Assembly (NCBI GenBank): GCA_021307315.1
Contig: JAJSPD010000072.1
Coordinates: 62,001-126,000 of the forward strand
DNA: 64,000 nucleotides
Reading direction: 5' to 3'
Source: Bisporella sp. PMI_857
Taxonomy: Eukaryota > Ascomycota > Leotiomycetes > Helotiales > Helotiaceae
Made by a program: the position numbers and the translations under genes. The notes beneath the pieces were generated by a model. That model was not told the origin of the DNA. It did not search any database and was given only the letters and a program-made list of their open reading frames with translations. Shown here in pieces: positions 1 to 10,727 of the stretch. Within the stretch, counting starts at the first letter, position 1. Every line of letters begins with the position of its first letter.

Positions 1-1732
1 CATGACATACAAGGGATCCTTTGTCATAGCTCTACCACTGCACTTATGCTGCCCCTATTTGTGCGAAGGAGTTCCATGGCAGCACTAAACCCTTCTTATA
101 ATATAGAAAATTGGTATCAGCCCGATGGTTGCGCTGGCGTGTAAATTAATATAACATCGTCATGCTCTTCGATACCTCGCATCGAAGCGAGAGCCAGGTC
201 TAGTTAGCGCAGAATCACCCCGCACGTCCCTGATTAGAAAGCTTGCTTTCTTCTAAAGTCAGGACCCAGTGTGGGTAACGCAATCGAATATTTTGATAAG
301 ACACGCAACTAATAATAACGAGAGAACACGCTTTTTCAAGGATAAAGATTGCTCAAAATCGAATCTCGATGGGGCATCCTCATGTCAGGTGCCAGGGTGT
401 CATGTGCTAAAGGAGCAAGGAGCGGCTCGGTAAGAGCCATGATGCTGGGCATGTATGGGCACGTGGGGAGCCGCCAGGGGTACGGAGGGTATAAGTAGGG
501 GACTCGGGACGTAGTAGAGAGGGTAGAGATTAGTCTTGTATCAGAATTGCAGTTGACTTATGCCACACTACTCCAGCACCTTACACCTCAGATCGAAATC
601 TCCTCTATCACAAGACTAGCCGCATAGCATCATGGTTGGGGAATCGGCGCAACAGTCTAGGAACGATTTCTTTCCACATGAAGGACGGACTCGCAGGTAT
701 TTTCAAGAGGAACCGTCGCTTTCTACTTGTTGGTATAAAGTCATGTGAACGGCCCATGACGCACAGGCCATCACCTGAATGTATTTAAGTTCTCGCTCGT
801 AGGACGTAACTTAGAAAAAAAAGAACAAGTCAACCACCTACAACGAGCATATATAGCACTGCGCTGAGATCACGGTGCTACGTGCCCCGTGGGTAACCGA
901 CTTAAGCTATTGCAAGTTATCAATACGAAGAAGGTATCACAGAGAGTGATACCAACACTACTGTATTACTGAGTATAGCCGAGCTTTACCTGCCTTATCA
1001 TGCCATCAACAGCATAATCTGTTACTTGCCAAGCTTTCTATGCGCTATTATTACACGTCGAAGAATGCCAGAGATATAGTCAATTAAGCTAACATACTGA
1101 TTAGAACTCAGTGCTTCTAAGATGGAAAATGTTAAAACTGCTACAATAAGTTTTGGATATCCGACGCTTCGCTTTGTCGAGGTAAAGACGTTAGTTTCGC
1201 AGAAGACTAGCAAGTCTTAGAAGTTTGAAGCAATAGAAGTCTCAATTGATTTCTGATAGTGATAATGGAATTGTAATGACAGCATTGTGATAACAGAATC
1301 GCAGTAACAGAATTATAATGACAGGTCCGAGATAATCCCACGCAACAACTGACTCCCAATGATTATCTGCACGTCCACAAACCATAGCAGCGTCAAAGAA
1401 GACCAAGCCCTAGCTTGATGTCTAAGAAACTTCCATACCGCATAAGTTGAGTATGCAGTGCGCTGTGTAAAAATCGTCCACAACTTGTAACTCGTTGGTC
1501 ATATATCATCATCAGCTCCGAATACCTCAAGTCAAGCATCACCATTGCTCCAGACAAAAGATTTTCTAATATCTGCATGGCAATATAGTAAAGATCTGAT
1601 CATGTCAGTGCTTGCTATTTGGAGATGAGACTGTGGGGTCATGAACATAGACATCATGGATAACTGGTTTTCACGAAGCCGAGAGAGAATAGTAGGTACT
1701 CACAAGTAAGTTTCTGAGATCACCAGCAGCCC
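1..1732. other. Intergenic, no gene recognised
   Basis: No open reading frame here has recognisable protein features. Bases 232-282 hold a dispersed repeat, rich in an AGAAAGCTTGCTTTCT palindrome, that recurs at 35715-35760. A TATA-like stretch lies near 490, but no convincing gene follows it. The stretch is best read as degraded repetitive DNA. Confidence 0.5.
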
Positions 1733-2538
1733 CTACAAGCGCTCAAATGTATCAAATTCTGTAGGAATCTCCTCTTCCCCAATCGCAAGCTTGATCAGCT
1801 CTTCATGTTTGACCGTTGACATGGTAGTAATATCGAAAGTTCGATTTCCAACGATCAGACTGTCTGGCTCAACACTTCTCTCGCACTTGAGTATTTGTCC
1901 GGTTGTTGTATCGATCACTACAGAGAGATTGAGAGTCAGTTCTGCATCGTAGTGATATGCCATCGAGTGACTAATCTTGATACATGATCCGGCATGATTT
2001 GAAACACAGGCTTAAGGAAGACTTTGCTCTTGGAAAACTCACTCTGTCTAGATAAGCCACTTTGTCTAGCTGCACCTAGGCGACAACCGCCACACCACGA
2101 ATGTCCGTCCAAGGCCCTGCCAGCACTGCCAAGATTCATGCAGTTTGGGTTCCTGCCCGAACGCCAATCGATCAGGAAATCACACCATGTTCCCACATTA
2201 TCATCTCTCTCCCAACTACACTCATAACGGTGTTAGAACCATGTCAACAGGATCGGACCCTCGGGGTCAAATAGAAGAGGTAATAGAATACGTGGAGTAA
2301 CTCACACACTGTGAATACTGACGTCTGGGCAGTTGTAGCAACTGAACGCCCTATATCGAGCTGGTTGCGTAACAAACCGGCAACAGGTGTTTTGTGCTAT
2401 GTTGCTACATTGGTGGTAATTCGAGCCTTGACAACTATAATTGGCGAGATATTGTCGAAGGTCGACCGCAGCAGTACCCGCAGGCATGAAACTAAGCATT
2501 GCAATGACAGAGAGAATGTAAAATATAATTCCTGCCAT
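1733..2538 (-). CDS. Small secreted cysteine-rich protein, 3 exons (approximate)
   Basis: Unrecognised. The first exon (2538 to about 2306) starts with a hydrophobic signal peptide (residues 1-24, ending AGTAA) and then has a Cys-rich segment with a CC pair (Cys at SCQG, HQCS, NTCC, SCYNC). A GTGAGT donor at 2305 and a CTAAC branch plus TAG acceptor near 2213 join it in phase to a second exon containing TWCDFLIDW and WCGGC, giving about ten Cys in total. A third exon probably lies at 1963-1733, ending FERL-stop, but the second donor/acceptor pair I can see (GTGAGT near 2042, ATTAG near 1970) does not keep phase, so that junction is uncertain. A TATA-like element on this strand at 2681-2688 lies about 145 bp upstream of the ATG. 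It is probably an exported small protein; the function is unknown. Confidence 0.5.
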
Positions 2539-2680
2539 TGTGATGGATGAGCAGGCAGTATCAAGCGAAGTTCAAAAATAGTGTTCTTGGTTCTTTGCAG
2601 GTAGCTCTCGAATGTTAGCCTGTAGCAATGTATGGAAAATGATGGGGTATGAGGAACATCCAAAAATGATCGAGGCAGGC

Positions 2681-2688
2681 TTATATAG
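2681..2688 (-). promoter_or_regulatory. TATA-like element of the small secreted protein gene
   Basis: Read on the minus strand the sequence is CTATATAA, about 145 bp upstream of the ATG at 2538. The position and sequence suit a TATA box; this is an inference from sequence alone. Confidence 0.35.
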
Positions 2689-2946
2689 GAATCTCACGAC
2701 CGGACACCAGCTCCCATCTCTCCTGGAGACAATTATCGCAGCTCAGCTGTGCTACGTACATATCTATGCCGAGGCTAGAACTCAAGCACATTCTCACATA
2801 AGCTGCTTGGTTGTGGAGAATGACGACTGCCAAGTACAACCAGAGTGGTTTTAAAGCTGTGAGTTGCTAATTCATGTCCAGACAAGATTCAGAGGTGCCA
2901 ATCGTCAACAATATCTGAGAAGAATTCGAGGTTCCGGAGGTACCGG

Positions 2947-3024
2947 TTGCTGACTGTGTTGGAGTACATATACGCGCACCAATTGCTGACTGTATTGGAG
3001 TACATATACGTGCATCAATTGCTG
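2947..3024. repeat. 36-bp tandem repeat, about 2.2 copies
   Basis: The unit begins TTGCTGACTG and recurs at 2983 and 3019. Differences between the first two copies are transitions (for example GTGTTGG/GTATTGG and CGCGCACC/CGTGCATC). The surrounding 2540-3838 has no gene that I can support. Confidence 0.8.
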
Positions 3025-3838
3025 TTTACACTTTAATGACAGGCAACGGAGTCTTGTACACGCGTAACATTCTTAAGTCGGCTTTTCCATGAAAGCTTTT
3101 GAGTGTTTCCGACTCTCCATGTCGTCGCCTGCCTCGAAATATTACAAAGGCTGACTGCATGCCGAGCGTACATTCAAGATGCATTCGGGCTGTGTTGTAG
3201 GACTTCTTGTAACTAGTAGTGCAGGGCGTTCTAGTATATCAGAAATTTGATTTTATACTATAGCTAGTAGTAGGAGCGATTGTTAGATTTCTCACTCTGT
3301 TTCGGTATCAGCGAGTAAACTGTGACACACTCACATGAGCCTGTGGCGTTATTCTAGAATGTCGAAATATAAGAGTGATACTGGTATCACGCCGATAGAA
3401 TACGGGTTGTAGTTGCTTGTATTATATGATCTGTATCTACGTTGTAGACACGTAAGAGATTTCAGGTTCCTTGGCCTATTACGTAGGCCAATTCCTGACA
3501 AACGACATTGACGGTTAAGGAGATATGCTCCGCATGGTCGCCAGCCAGCTCCTCTTATTTGGAGCGTGCTGACCACTGCTCCGCTAAGCGAAGGGCGCTG
3601 AGAAATAGTTAGGATAATAACTAGTGGAATATCGTCAACGGCGAAATTGTCAACAATTTAGACGTAGCCGCTCTCAGTGGCTGCTCGGCCGTTGGCAATC
3701 TCCCCTGCGTAGCCGTAGAGAGTGCATAATAAATAGTCATATGCACACCAATACCGTCACACTTTTTGTATGCAGTCAAGTTAAGAAACTACAGCATGCT
3801 TTCCATAACTCCTGAGTTAAGATTTGCCAAATTAGTTC

Positions 3839-5938
3839 TCAAACTATCTTAATTTCTTCCCAACATTGATCAAGAAGGCCTCCGACCGGCCCATCCAATA
3901 GACGTAGAGCTTCCCCATCCATAAATCCATGAGCATATGCCTCTCCTAAAAATACAAAGGAATAGGCAATATCGGAAAACCGTATAAGAGGACCTTCCTC
4001 GCGATCTCTAAGTACTATCCTCACTCCGTTATTCGGATCTTCGCCGATTACCACTTCATCAGCCCTGGCCGTGGTTCTAGTTTCCTTGAGTACATAACAA
4101 ACCGATCCGTTCTTCAGAATGAATATTTCATCGCCCTCTTGAGCAATCGAAGGAACTAGTGCAATTACGCCACCTTCCGTGTACGCCAGTCGTCGGCCTC
4201 GCGATGCGACTTTTAAAAGTCCACGATCTTTGGATAGGATTTGATCGGTTTCAAATGGATCGTAATCCGAAGGAAATCCCCGCTCGATAGCTAGATAGGG
4301 TGCGAACTCGTACGATTTCATGTCGGCGTGAATGGTGCGACGATATGCCGCTCTCATCGTTTCGCCGGTGTATTCGTATAAGCTGTCCGGATTCTCTGGC
4401 GCCCATGATTTCTCAATAGAGACATCAAGGTCGTTACTCTCACATTGCGGTTTTGTGACTTTTGCAATGCGATCAAGCCTGAAACCAACACACGTAAGGC
4501 CAGCTTCATTCTGAGTGTCGTCGAATGTAAAGTCAATATGAAACCCAGAGTCCGATTGGAAATCTCCCGATACACTATATGCTCTCCGAGGAGTGCCGTT
4601 CTTGGGAATAAGCCATTTGAGGAATGGCCGACGAACGCTAGCACAGGACCATTGCGGCACCCATGATGACAAAGGCAGCCTGATATTTGGTGGAAAACTA
4701 TTCTCATGATCGACGTAGCCCAGAGCGTCCAGAGTTTTGTCGGTTGATATACACCACCATGCCGTCGAGCCGTAGACTTGAGTTGCTGATAGGCGATAAT
4801 CGGCGGCGAATCCAACCAGAGGCTTTCCGTAAGCCTTGAGGTAGTTTTCGGTCAAAGATGGGAGCATTGCAAAAACCTTGTCTTTTATATCGCTCGCGAG
4901 AAGACCCCGGGATGCGTGTAGAGCCTCCATAAAATAAGTCACCCCTTGGTCTTTGAATCCTACGCTCTTGCTATGAACGTCCATATGCGTATAATTCATT
5001 ACAGCACTGGCGTTTATTCTTTCCTTGATTAAATTGCCTGTGCCCATTTCGTAATGCAACAGAAGCATGCAGACGGATGTTAACTGCCATTTCCTAATAA
5101 TTTTGTTGCCACAATAAACAGCTGTGTTTGTATTCGTTCCGAACTCCTGCTGAATCCAGACGCGAGACCAGTATGGCCTTTGACAGATGTCTTTGAGACC
5201 AAGAATTGCAGAGTCTCCTAAATCCGTTCTTGGATTGAAACCAGAAGTTGCTACGAACTCCTCCGGGCGATCTTGAAATCGTTTTATATCCAGAGGGGAG
5301 TTTCCAGCAACCTTTTCGATGGCCTCAAAAGCGTCATCTGTATGCTTTGTGGAAGCACCTAAGAACGCGATGATTAACGTTGCGGAAAGATAAATCCTTT
5401 TCATAAGAGCAATCTGCTGACTTTTCTCAACATCGTCTTTTTGGTTAATGCAGATTGCATCAACCCAGACAGTATATGAGCTGGACTCATCACGAATGGC
5501 TTTCAGAGCGTAATAGAGATTGCGCGTGACCGGAAAAGCATAACAGTTTACAAATATAGTCTCCGTTGCTGTTGGATCACCCCAAACATAAGAGAGCGCA
5601 TTGTATACATTCTTGCCGTTTCGGTCACGGTTGTGAATAAGGCAAGCTTGTGTTTTTTCTTTCGTTAGAATGAGCTGCGCGAAATACGCGCCACCATCTC
5701 GAAACCCTGCGGGAGCGAGAATGCACTCGAGCGGGCAGTCGTATGTCCCAGGAAGGACGTAAAGAACTCGAATTTGGCCGGGAGACAAAGGTTTGTAGAT
5801 GAGCTCCTTGCTTTGTGGAATGTCCGCGTTTCTAATCAATGTTCTGCACGAGCTGTTGCTGAAGAAGTATTCGGTGACTGGCTGTAGGAGTAATTCGGAA
5901 CTCACCGAAGAATTATCATCAGTTACAGAGGATGCCAT
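3839..5938 (-). CDS. HET-domain (heterokaryon incompatibility) protein
   Basis: A single uninterrupted 699-residue frame. Residues 111-121 (VYNALSYVWGD), 157-166 (VWVDAICINQ) and the following stretch with QQIALM and IYLSA are the core of the Pfam HET domain, which begins near residue 100 and runs to about 270. The remaining ~430 residues have the usual HET-protein pattern of weakly conserved sequence with a second conserved segment (PYWSRVWIQQEF). HET proteins trigger programmed cell death on fusion of genetically different hyphae, or act in fungal innate-immunity-like responses; they are cytoplasmic. There is no intron, no frameshift and no sign of RIP damage, so it is probably functional. 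The ATG at 5938 is the only start that leaves the conserved region intact. It is not obviously part of the metabolite cluster. Confidence 0.9.
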   Translation of the reverse strand: MASSVTDDNSSVSSELLLQPVTEYFFSNSSCRTLIRNADIPQSKELIYKPLSPGQIRVLYVLPGTYDCPLECILAPAGFRDGGAYFAQLILTKEKTQACLIHNRDRNGKNVYNALSYVWGDPTATETIFVNCYAFPVTRNLYYALKAIRDESSSYTVWVDAICINQKDDVEKSQQIALMKRIYLSATLIIAFLGASTKHTDDAFEAIEKVAGNSPLDIKRFQDRPEEFVATSGFNPRTDLGDSAILGLKDICQRPYWSRVWIQQEFGTNTNTAVYCGNKIIRKWQLTSVCMLLLHYEMGTGNLIKERINASAVMNYTHMDVHSKSVGFKDQGVTYFMEALHASRGLLASDIKDKVFAMLPSLTENYLKAYGKPLVGFAADYRLSATQVYGSTAWWCISTDKTLDALGYVDHENSFPPNIRLPLSSWVPQWSCASVRRPFLKWLIPKNGTPRRAYSVSGDFQSDSGFHIDFTFDDTQNEAGLTCVGFRLDRIAKVTKPQCESNDLDVSIEKSWAPENPDSLYEYTGETMRAAYRRTIHADMKSYEFAPYLAIERGFPSDYDPFETDQILSKDRGLLKVASRGRRLAYTEGGVIALVPSIAQEGDEIFILKNGSVCYVLKETRTTARADEVVIGEDPNNGVRIVLRDREEGPLIRFSDIAYSFVFLGEAYAHGFMDGEALRLLDGPVGGLLDQCWEEIKIV

Positions 5939-7117
5939 TTATATTGCTACTCTATTTCTTTGAAATCAATCCTAAGATACTTTGCGCTGGATTTATAGTC
6001 GTTTGAGAGTAGTCGGTGGTAAGGGCAGGCTGTGTCATCGGGTGCGATTGAAACGGCACACATTAGCGCCAACTCACCAAAAATTATGACATGCCGCTTT
6101 TATTTCGCTGGCGTGGAACTTAGTGCAAATTATGTGTTGCGATTTTGTGCAACTTTACAACACAACATTTATGTCACGATCCCAATACAGGCGCCAGTGA
6201 TAGCTGTTTGTAAGGTATCAAATACGAAGATTCTAAACTAAAGAGAAAAGGTGTAACTACTGCTGGAACTGCCCTTACATAACCATGGCCAGTTCCAGGG
6301 TCCCAGCTAGGCGAACCAATGAGCGTTCGCAGTTGTGGCGCGACGTCTGGCAGTGAATGCCAGAAATGGTCAGCGCATTGTGCACTTGATCTCTAGGACG
6401 GTGACCATACAGGGATTGGTGATGTTGGGGGCAAGGTCGACACTAGACTCATTTAAGGCTTGGTTTGCGAGCTTGGCAGCACAGCCCTAATCAAGCGAGG
6501 CGAAGCCAAACAAACGCCTGATTTATGCCTATGGTATCAAGTATTGCCATAAGATGTAAGCGTATGAAACGTTGAAGGAGCATCAAAGTGGCTTTGGAGT
6601 ATCCTGGCTGTTATTTCTCTTGACCAGATGTGTGTATCTGTTGTTTCTCTTCCTTTTTAGTTATATCTGTATACATGAATTTATCTGTCCAAGCCTCTCT
6701 CCGTTCAGGGAGTGGGCTTAGGAAACAAATCTTCGCCTCCTATTTCTTTGAAAGCAATGAAGCTGACATGTTCTGTTTACCCATGAAGGATTTGGATATC
6801 GCTATACTTCGCCTCGAGGAACAGAGCTATTCTTGAGGTCGGGGAGGATGATGGGTATCTGTTGCGCCTGCATCTAACGAGACATGGACTGGTCGATAAA
6901 TAGTCGAAAAGCCAGAATGAAAATATAAAAGTACCCTCCCCGAATTCTGTTGGTGATTGATTTCAATCTTCAAAACATTTTCAGCATAGCAGAAAAGTAC
7001 CTCCTCCCTACTCGGCCTCTTCCGATCCAACCATCAACTTCACTTCAAACCTAACTTCGACCCTACACAACGCAAAGAATCTTCAAAAAAGGGTTTTCCT
7101 CTGACCCAGCAGCCACC
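5939..7117. other. Intergenic with transposon-derived segment
   Basis: No gene is supported. Bases 6050-6175 are a diverged direct copy of 46913-47022, which lies just downstream of a Tc1/mariner transposase fragment, so this is probably the end of the same element family. Bases 6219-6260 resemble 26363-26400. Confidence 0.5.
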
Positions 7118-7696
7118 ATGCATTTTACGCAATACGCTTTGGCATACATCCTCGCGTTGCCCTCTCTCACCCTCAGCGCACCACTCCCATCCATCCCCAA
7201 CGACGCTTCCCCCCTCGATGGCCGTGACCCAAAGTTCGTAACCAACCTTGATCACTTTCTAAGCACCTACGGCCGTGTTCCTTTCTCTGCGGCAAAGCCA
7301 ACACGCGACGTCGATGCCGGGTTGGGTATCGAGCGAAGGGATCCAAAGACACCAATATTAAGGCCAGGGCCAACGGAATACAAACCGACTGGATTAGATG
7401 CAATGGACACAATACTATCAGGTCTATCAGGTGCTTCACCATTAAGAATTACGATACCCAAGACAATAGGGGAGGTGAATGCCATGCCCATAAAATCGAC
7501 ACTTTTCACCACACCTAAGGATAAAAAGGGGAAGCGGGATGTTGACGCCGGAGAGGGACTCGAAGCGAGGAGGGTAGGAAAGGTGATGCCAACTCGGAGG
7601 TCCAAATTTGGCATATGCAAAGCGAAAAATTGTGACCGCTATTTGCCCAGTGTATCGCAGAGCATTCCTTTCAAGCTAGGGTTGCTGAACAACTAG
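7118..7696 (+). CDS. Secreted protein with repeated Kex2-type cleavage sites
   Basis: 192 residues in one exon. Residues 1-21 form a signal peptide (hydrophobic YALAYILALPSLTLS followed by Ala). The mature part is Pro-rich and carries two related blocks, RDVDAGLGIERR (63-74) and KRDVDAGEGLEARR (139-152), each ending in a dibasic pair, plus another RR at 160-161. These are typical kexin sites, so the protein may be processed into peptides after secretion. The C-terminal peptide from about 162 contains the only two Cys (KFGICKAKNCDRY) and could be a small disulfide-linked product. I do not recognise the family. It could be a KEX2-processed repeat protein or an ordinary pro-domain secreted protein; two repeats are few for a ribosomal-peptide precursor. 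The codon use is intact and no RIP damage is visible. Confidence 0.65.
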   Translation: MHFTQYALAYILALPSLTLSAPLPSIPNDASPLDGRDPKFVTNLDHFLSTYGRVPFSAAKPTRDVDAGLGIERRDPKTPILRPGPTEYKPTGLDAMDTILSGLSGASPLRITIPKTIGEVNAMPIKSTLFTTPKDKKGKRDVDAGEGLEARRVGKVMPTRRSKFGICKAKNCDRYLPSVSQSIPFKLGLLNN

Positions 7697-9654
7697 ACAG
7701 AGTATTCTCTCTACCCTATTTGGCGTGCGTCTTCCTTTTGCGGTTGGTGCTCCGTTCTGCGTTCCCGGAAGCGAAACAAGAACGGGTAGATTCAAAAGAA
7801 GGCAAAAATAAGGTGATAAGCGTTGAGGAGTTTGGAGTTTTCTATCTTTTGTCAATAAAAAGTTCTTGTGTTTTCGCTCCGTGCCATGCTGAGGGATAGA
7901 CAGCTCCGCAAGCGTTTTCCTCAATATGCCTTTCTTCTCTTCTGCAGTTTTAAAACGGGTCGCCATTTCGCTGGAGGTAACTTGTGATCAGTGTGCAATT
8001 GTAAGTGATTCTTGAGTTCGAGGAATGGTATGGCGGATTGATGTTGCATACAATAGAGTGTATGATAGTCTGGAAGATAGACAATGGATTCTCCAATATC
8101 ATGAGATGTAAATGCCGTAGGGAGGTCTTCTTATTATGCTCACTGTGAAAGAGATGTCGTTGAGGAATTCGCGTGATATCAACGCAAACACGTATCTCTT
8201 CAAGCTTTCCACATTAGAAAACGCGACCGCGTCTCTGAGACACGTTATTTATCTTAACTTTCAATAGATACTTTGGGATAGTTTTCATCGGAAAGTGGCC
8301 AAGAGGCAATTTGGGGGCGCTCATTAAGCTTCGTTGGGCGTATTAGTGGAGATTAGCAAGAAGCGTAGGGAGGCAGTTTTCAAGTCGAGCAGCAATGTCA
8401 AAACTCCTAGGGGTAATTTTGGTCAGTACCAATATCAAAACTCCTACCACATGAAGATCAAACTCTAACTGCGCTAAAAAGGGCGAATAAAAACTTCTTT
8501 TAGTCAATAAATTATCTTATCTATTCTTGTATCCACAATCGCGTCAAGAGTGTTAGCTGTAACTGTAGACACGTCGATATAATCCATGTTAGACTGAGTA
8601 ACTTGGATAGGGCTAGAGCCAATGAACTGCCAGCTATCCTGGAGGAGCTCAGCAAGGAGGCATATATATGTAGGGTGAGTGATATTAGAGGGCTGAGGAG
8701 TAGGTAGGTCCTGATCTGTTCAGACAAATAAGGCTTGATTGCAGTGAAGAAGTTGATATCAGAGTCGTTTGCAATTGCAGGGAGGGTGAAATCGTGAGTA
8801 GTAGGTTAAATCGAACTGATCAGTGTGGATTTATATACCCTAGGCTCGGGAGGCGCCATATGGCAGTGCCTATTAAGCTCTTTAAGTAGTCAATCGTATG
8901 TTGTATCACTAGTAGTAGTAGCTACGGAGGTCTTATATATCTCTAGAAGTCATCCTTGTGCTAACGATCACATTCATTCTGTACACCGTTCGCATTCTGC
9001 GCGTATTGCCGTGAATTGTATAAGCATCGCAGCACGACACCAAAGATTTAGGCCAAACACAAGGAAACTTTCCGAAAACGCGATCCTCTGGTACAAAATC
9101 AATTGTGTATTTTTTGAGCAGAAGGAGCACTACGTTGCATTTCTGTTCTTTACCAGTACCTCTTTTTCTAAAGCTCGCTGTAGTCTTCTTAAGCTTTGGG
9201 TGCACAAACGAAAGCCTTCTGTGCAATGGACGGGAGCAAGGTCGACCATGTTGAGGTATCGCGGGTTTCATGCTAATGGGCGGGGTTATTTCCGGGACTT
9301 GGCATCGATCATGTGGTTTGCTCACGCTATATATGAGCCAAGCTTTATTTCCTTATTGAATGCACCTCCACTTAATCAGATATTTTAGGAATACGTAAAT
9401 GTGATTTCAGACCCATTGCACTTGTAGATCTATCCTTGTGTGCGGGCAGGACTCGGAAGAGCTGTGATTTAGTACCTCCTAGAATCTTCTATATCATGAG
9501 GACTACCGGCAGCCTTAGTCTTTCAGTGATGGGCTCTTCACATCAGCACTGCGTTGGACACCATTTCCTCTAACCCCCAGTGCGGTTATACCCTTGGACA
9601 ACCGTGGACTGCTCATCCGCCGTGGATCTCTTCTCATTGAGGCGCGCAGTATTA
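7697..9654. other. Intergenic, no gene recognised
   Basis: Open stretches at 8521-8727 (-) and 8825-9388 (+) lack recognisable domains, splice partners or good starts. The 8521-8760 minus strand has a stop-free frame of about 70 codons that could be a transposon remnant, but I cannot assign it. Confidence 0.4.
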
Positions 9655-9832
9655 TACAATCCGACCTGGATATTTCGGAACTCTTTATATCGGAAACCTC
9701 TATATATCGGAATAAACCTCTGGATCTGCCGGGCCTTAAGCGGCTATAATAGACCCCCTTACACCGGAAACTTCTATATATCGGAATATAGGCATGGAAC
9801 CGAGAGTTCCAAAATATCCAGTTCGGACTGTA
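9655..9832. mobile_element. 178-bp pogo/Tc1-type MITE, copy 1
   Basis: The ends are near-perfect 29-bp terminal inverted repeats starting TACARTCCGAMCTGGATATT, with TA at both edges as in Tc1/mariner/pogo insertions. A second copy of exactly the same length lies in the opposite orientation at 39031-39208. The interior repeats the motif CCTCTATATATCGGAATA. There is no coding capacity. Confidence 0.85.
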
Positions 9833-9862
9833 CGTCAAACCTATTCCTAACCCCTTATGCAC

Positions 9863-10189
9863 TACAGTGGGGTGCAATAAGTCCGCACCACCACCCCACT
9901 TGTAGGCCAAGATCTACCTTACTACTTTGAGCCAGTTGCACGTTGCTGCATTTTTACAGCTTTCTCTACCAAAACAACACTCTCTGGAACTCTATATCGA
10001 TTGTCATCTCCTATGGAGGATCGTGTACAAGCTGTAATCGACGCAGAAGGGTGGCATACGAAATATTAATTGACTCTTTTTGATCCTTTTTGATTACATT
10101 TCAAAGCAGCAACGCGCAACTGGCTCAAAGTAGTAAGGTAGATCTTGGCCTACAATGGGGGTGGTGCAGACTTATTGCACCCCACTGTA
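9863..10189. mobile_element. 327-bp Tc1/mariner deletion derivative
   Basis: Long terminal inverted repeats of about 85 bp (left 9863-9950, right 10102-10189) begin TACAGTGGGGTGCAATAAGT and the element is bounded by TA. The short interior still encodes, on the plus strand near 10013-10069, the C-terminal end of a Tc1/mariner transposase (MEDRVQAVIDAEGWHTKY-stop), which matches in pattern the end of the larger element at 45491-45548. It is an internally deleted, non-autonomous copy. Confidence 0.85.
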
Positions 10190-10727
10190 TATTGGAATTA
10201 GAGGATTTCATTGTGATGGGGCAAAGAGGTGCCAAGCCGGGACGGCACGGCTCACCCCTGCTAGGGGGGAAGACTAGTCATCCAACAACCAGGTGTTCAA
10301 GGCATTCTGCCCACGGTAAATTAGATCAGGTACGCTTTCTTTGTCAGTGTTGGATTGTTTCCTCCGCCGACTGATCGGTGGAAGTGGATTAATAATGTGT
10401 GTTCTTGGCCATCTCTTTCGGCTGCACGGTTGAAACGAATCACAACGCATTCCGTCTCACACCCGAGTGAATCTGCTGGATCGACAGTCTGAATCAGGAG
10501 ATCTGGGAGAAGATCTCGTGAGTTGGATGAATGCGGCTTTGCCAAGAGGCTCAAATCTTTACTCATTCATGCAGCCAGCCAATCTATTCATCCTCCATGA
10601 CGGCGGTGATTGATTCACAAACGCCCCCTGAATCATAGTTAAACCTCCATAGCGACGGGGGCTAGGGTACAAACGCATATATTGCTCGAGAGCGCCATAC
10701 AGTAACGTTCGCTGCAATCTGAGCAAG

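Noticed and set aside
8825..9388. 187-codon plus-strand open frame
   Set aside because: Composition is random-like, a 130-codon frame overlaps on the other strand, and no family is recognisable.
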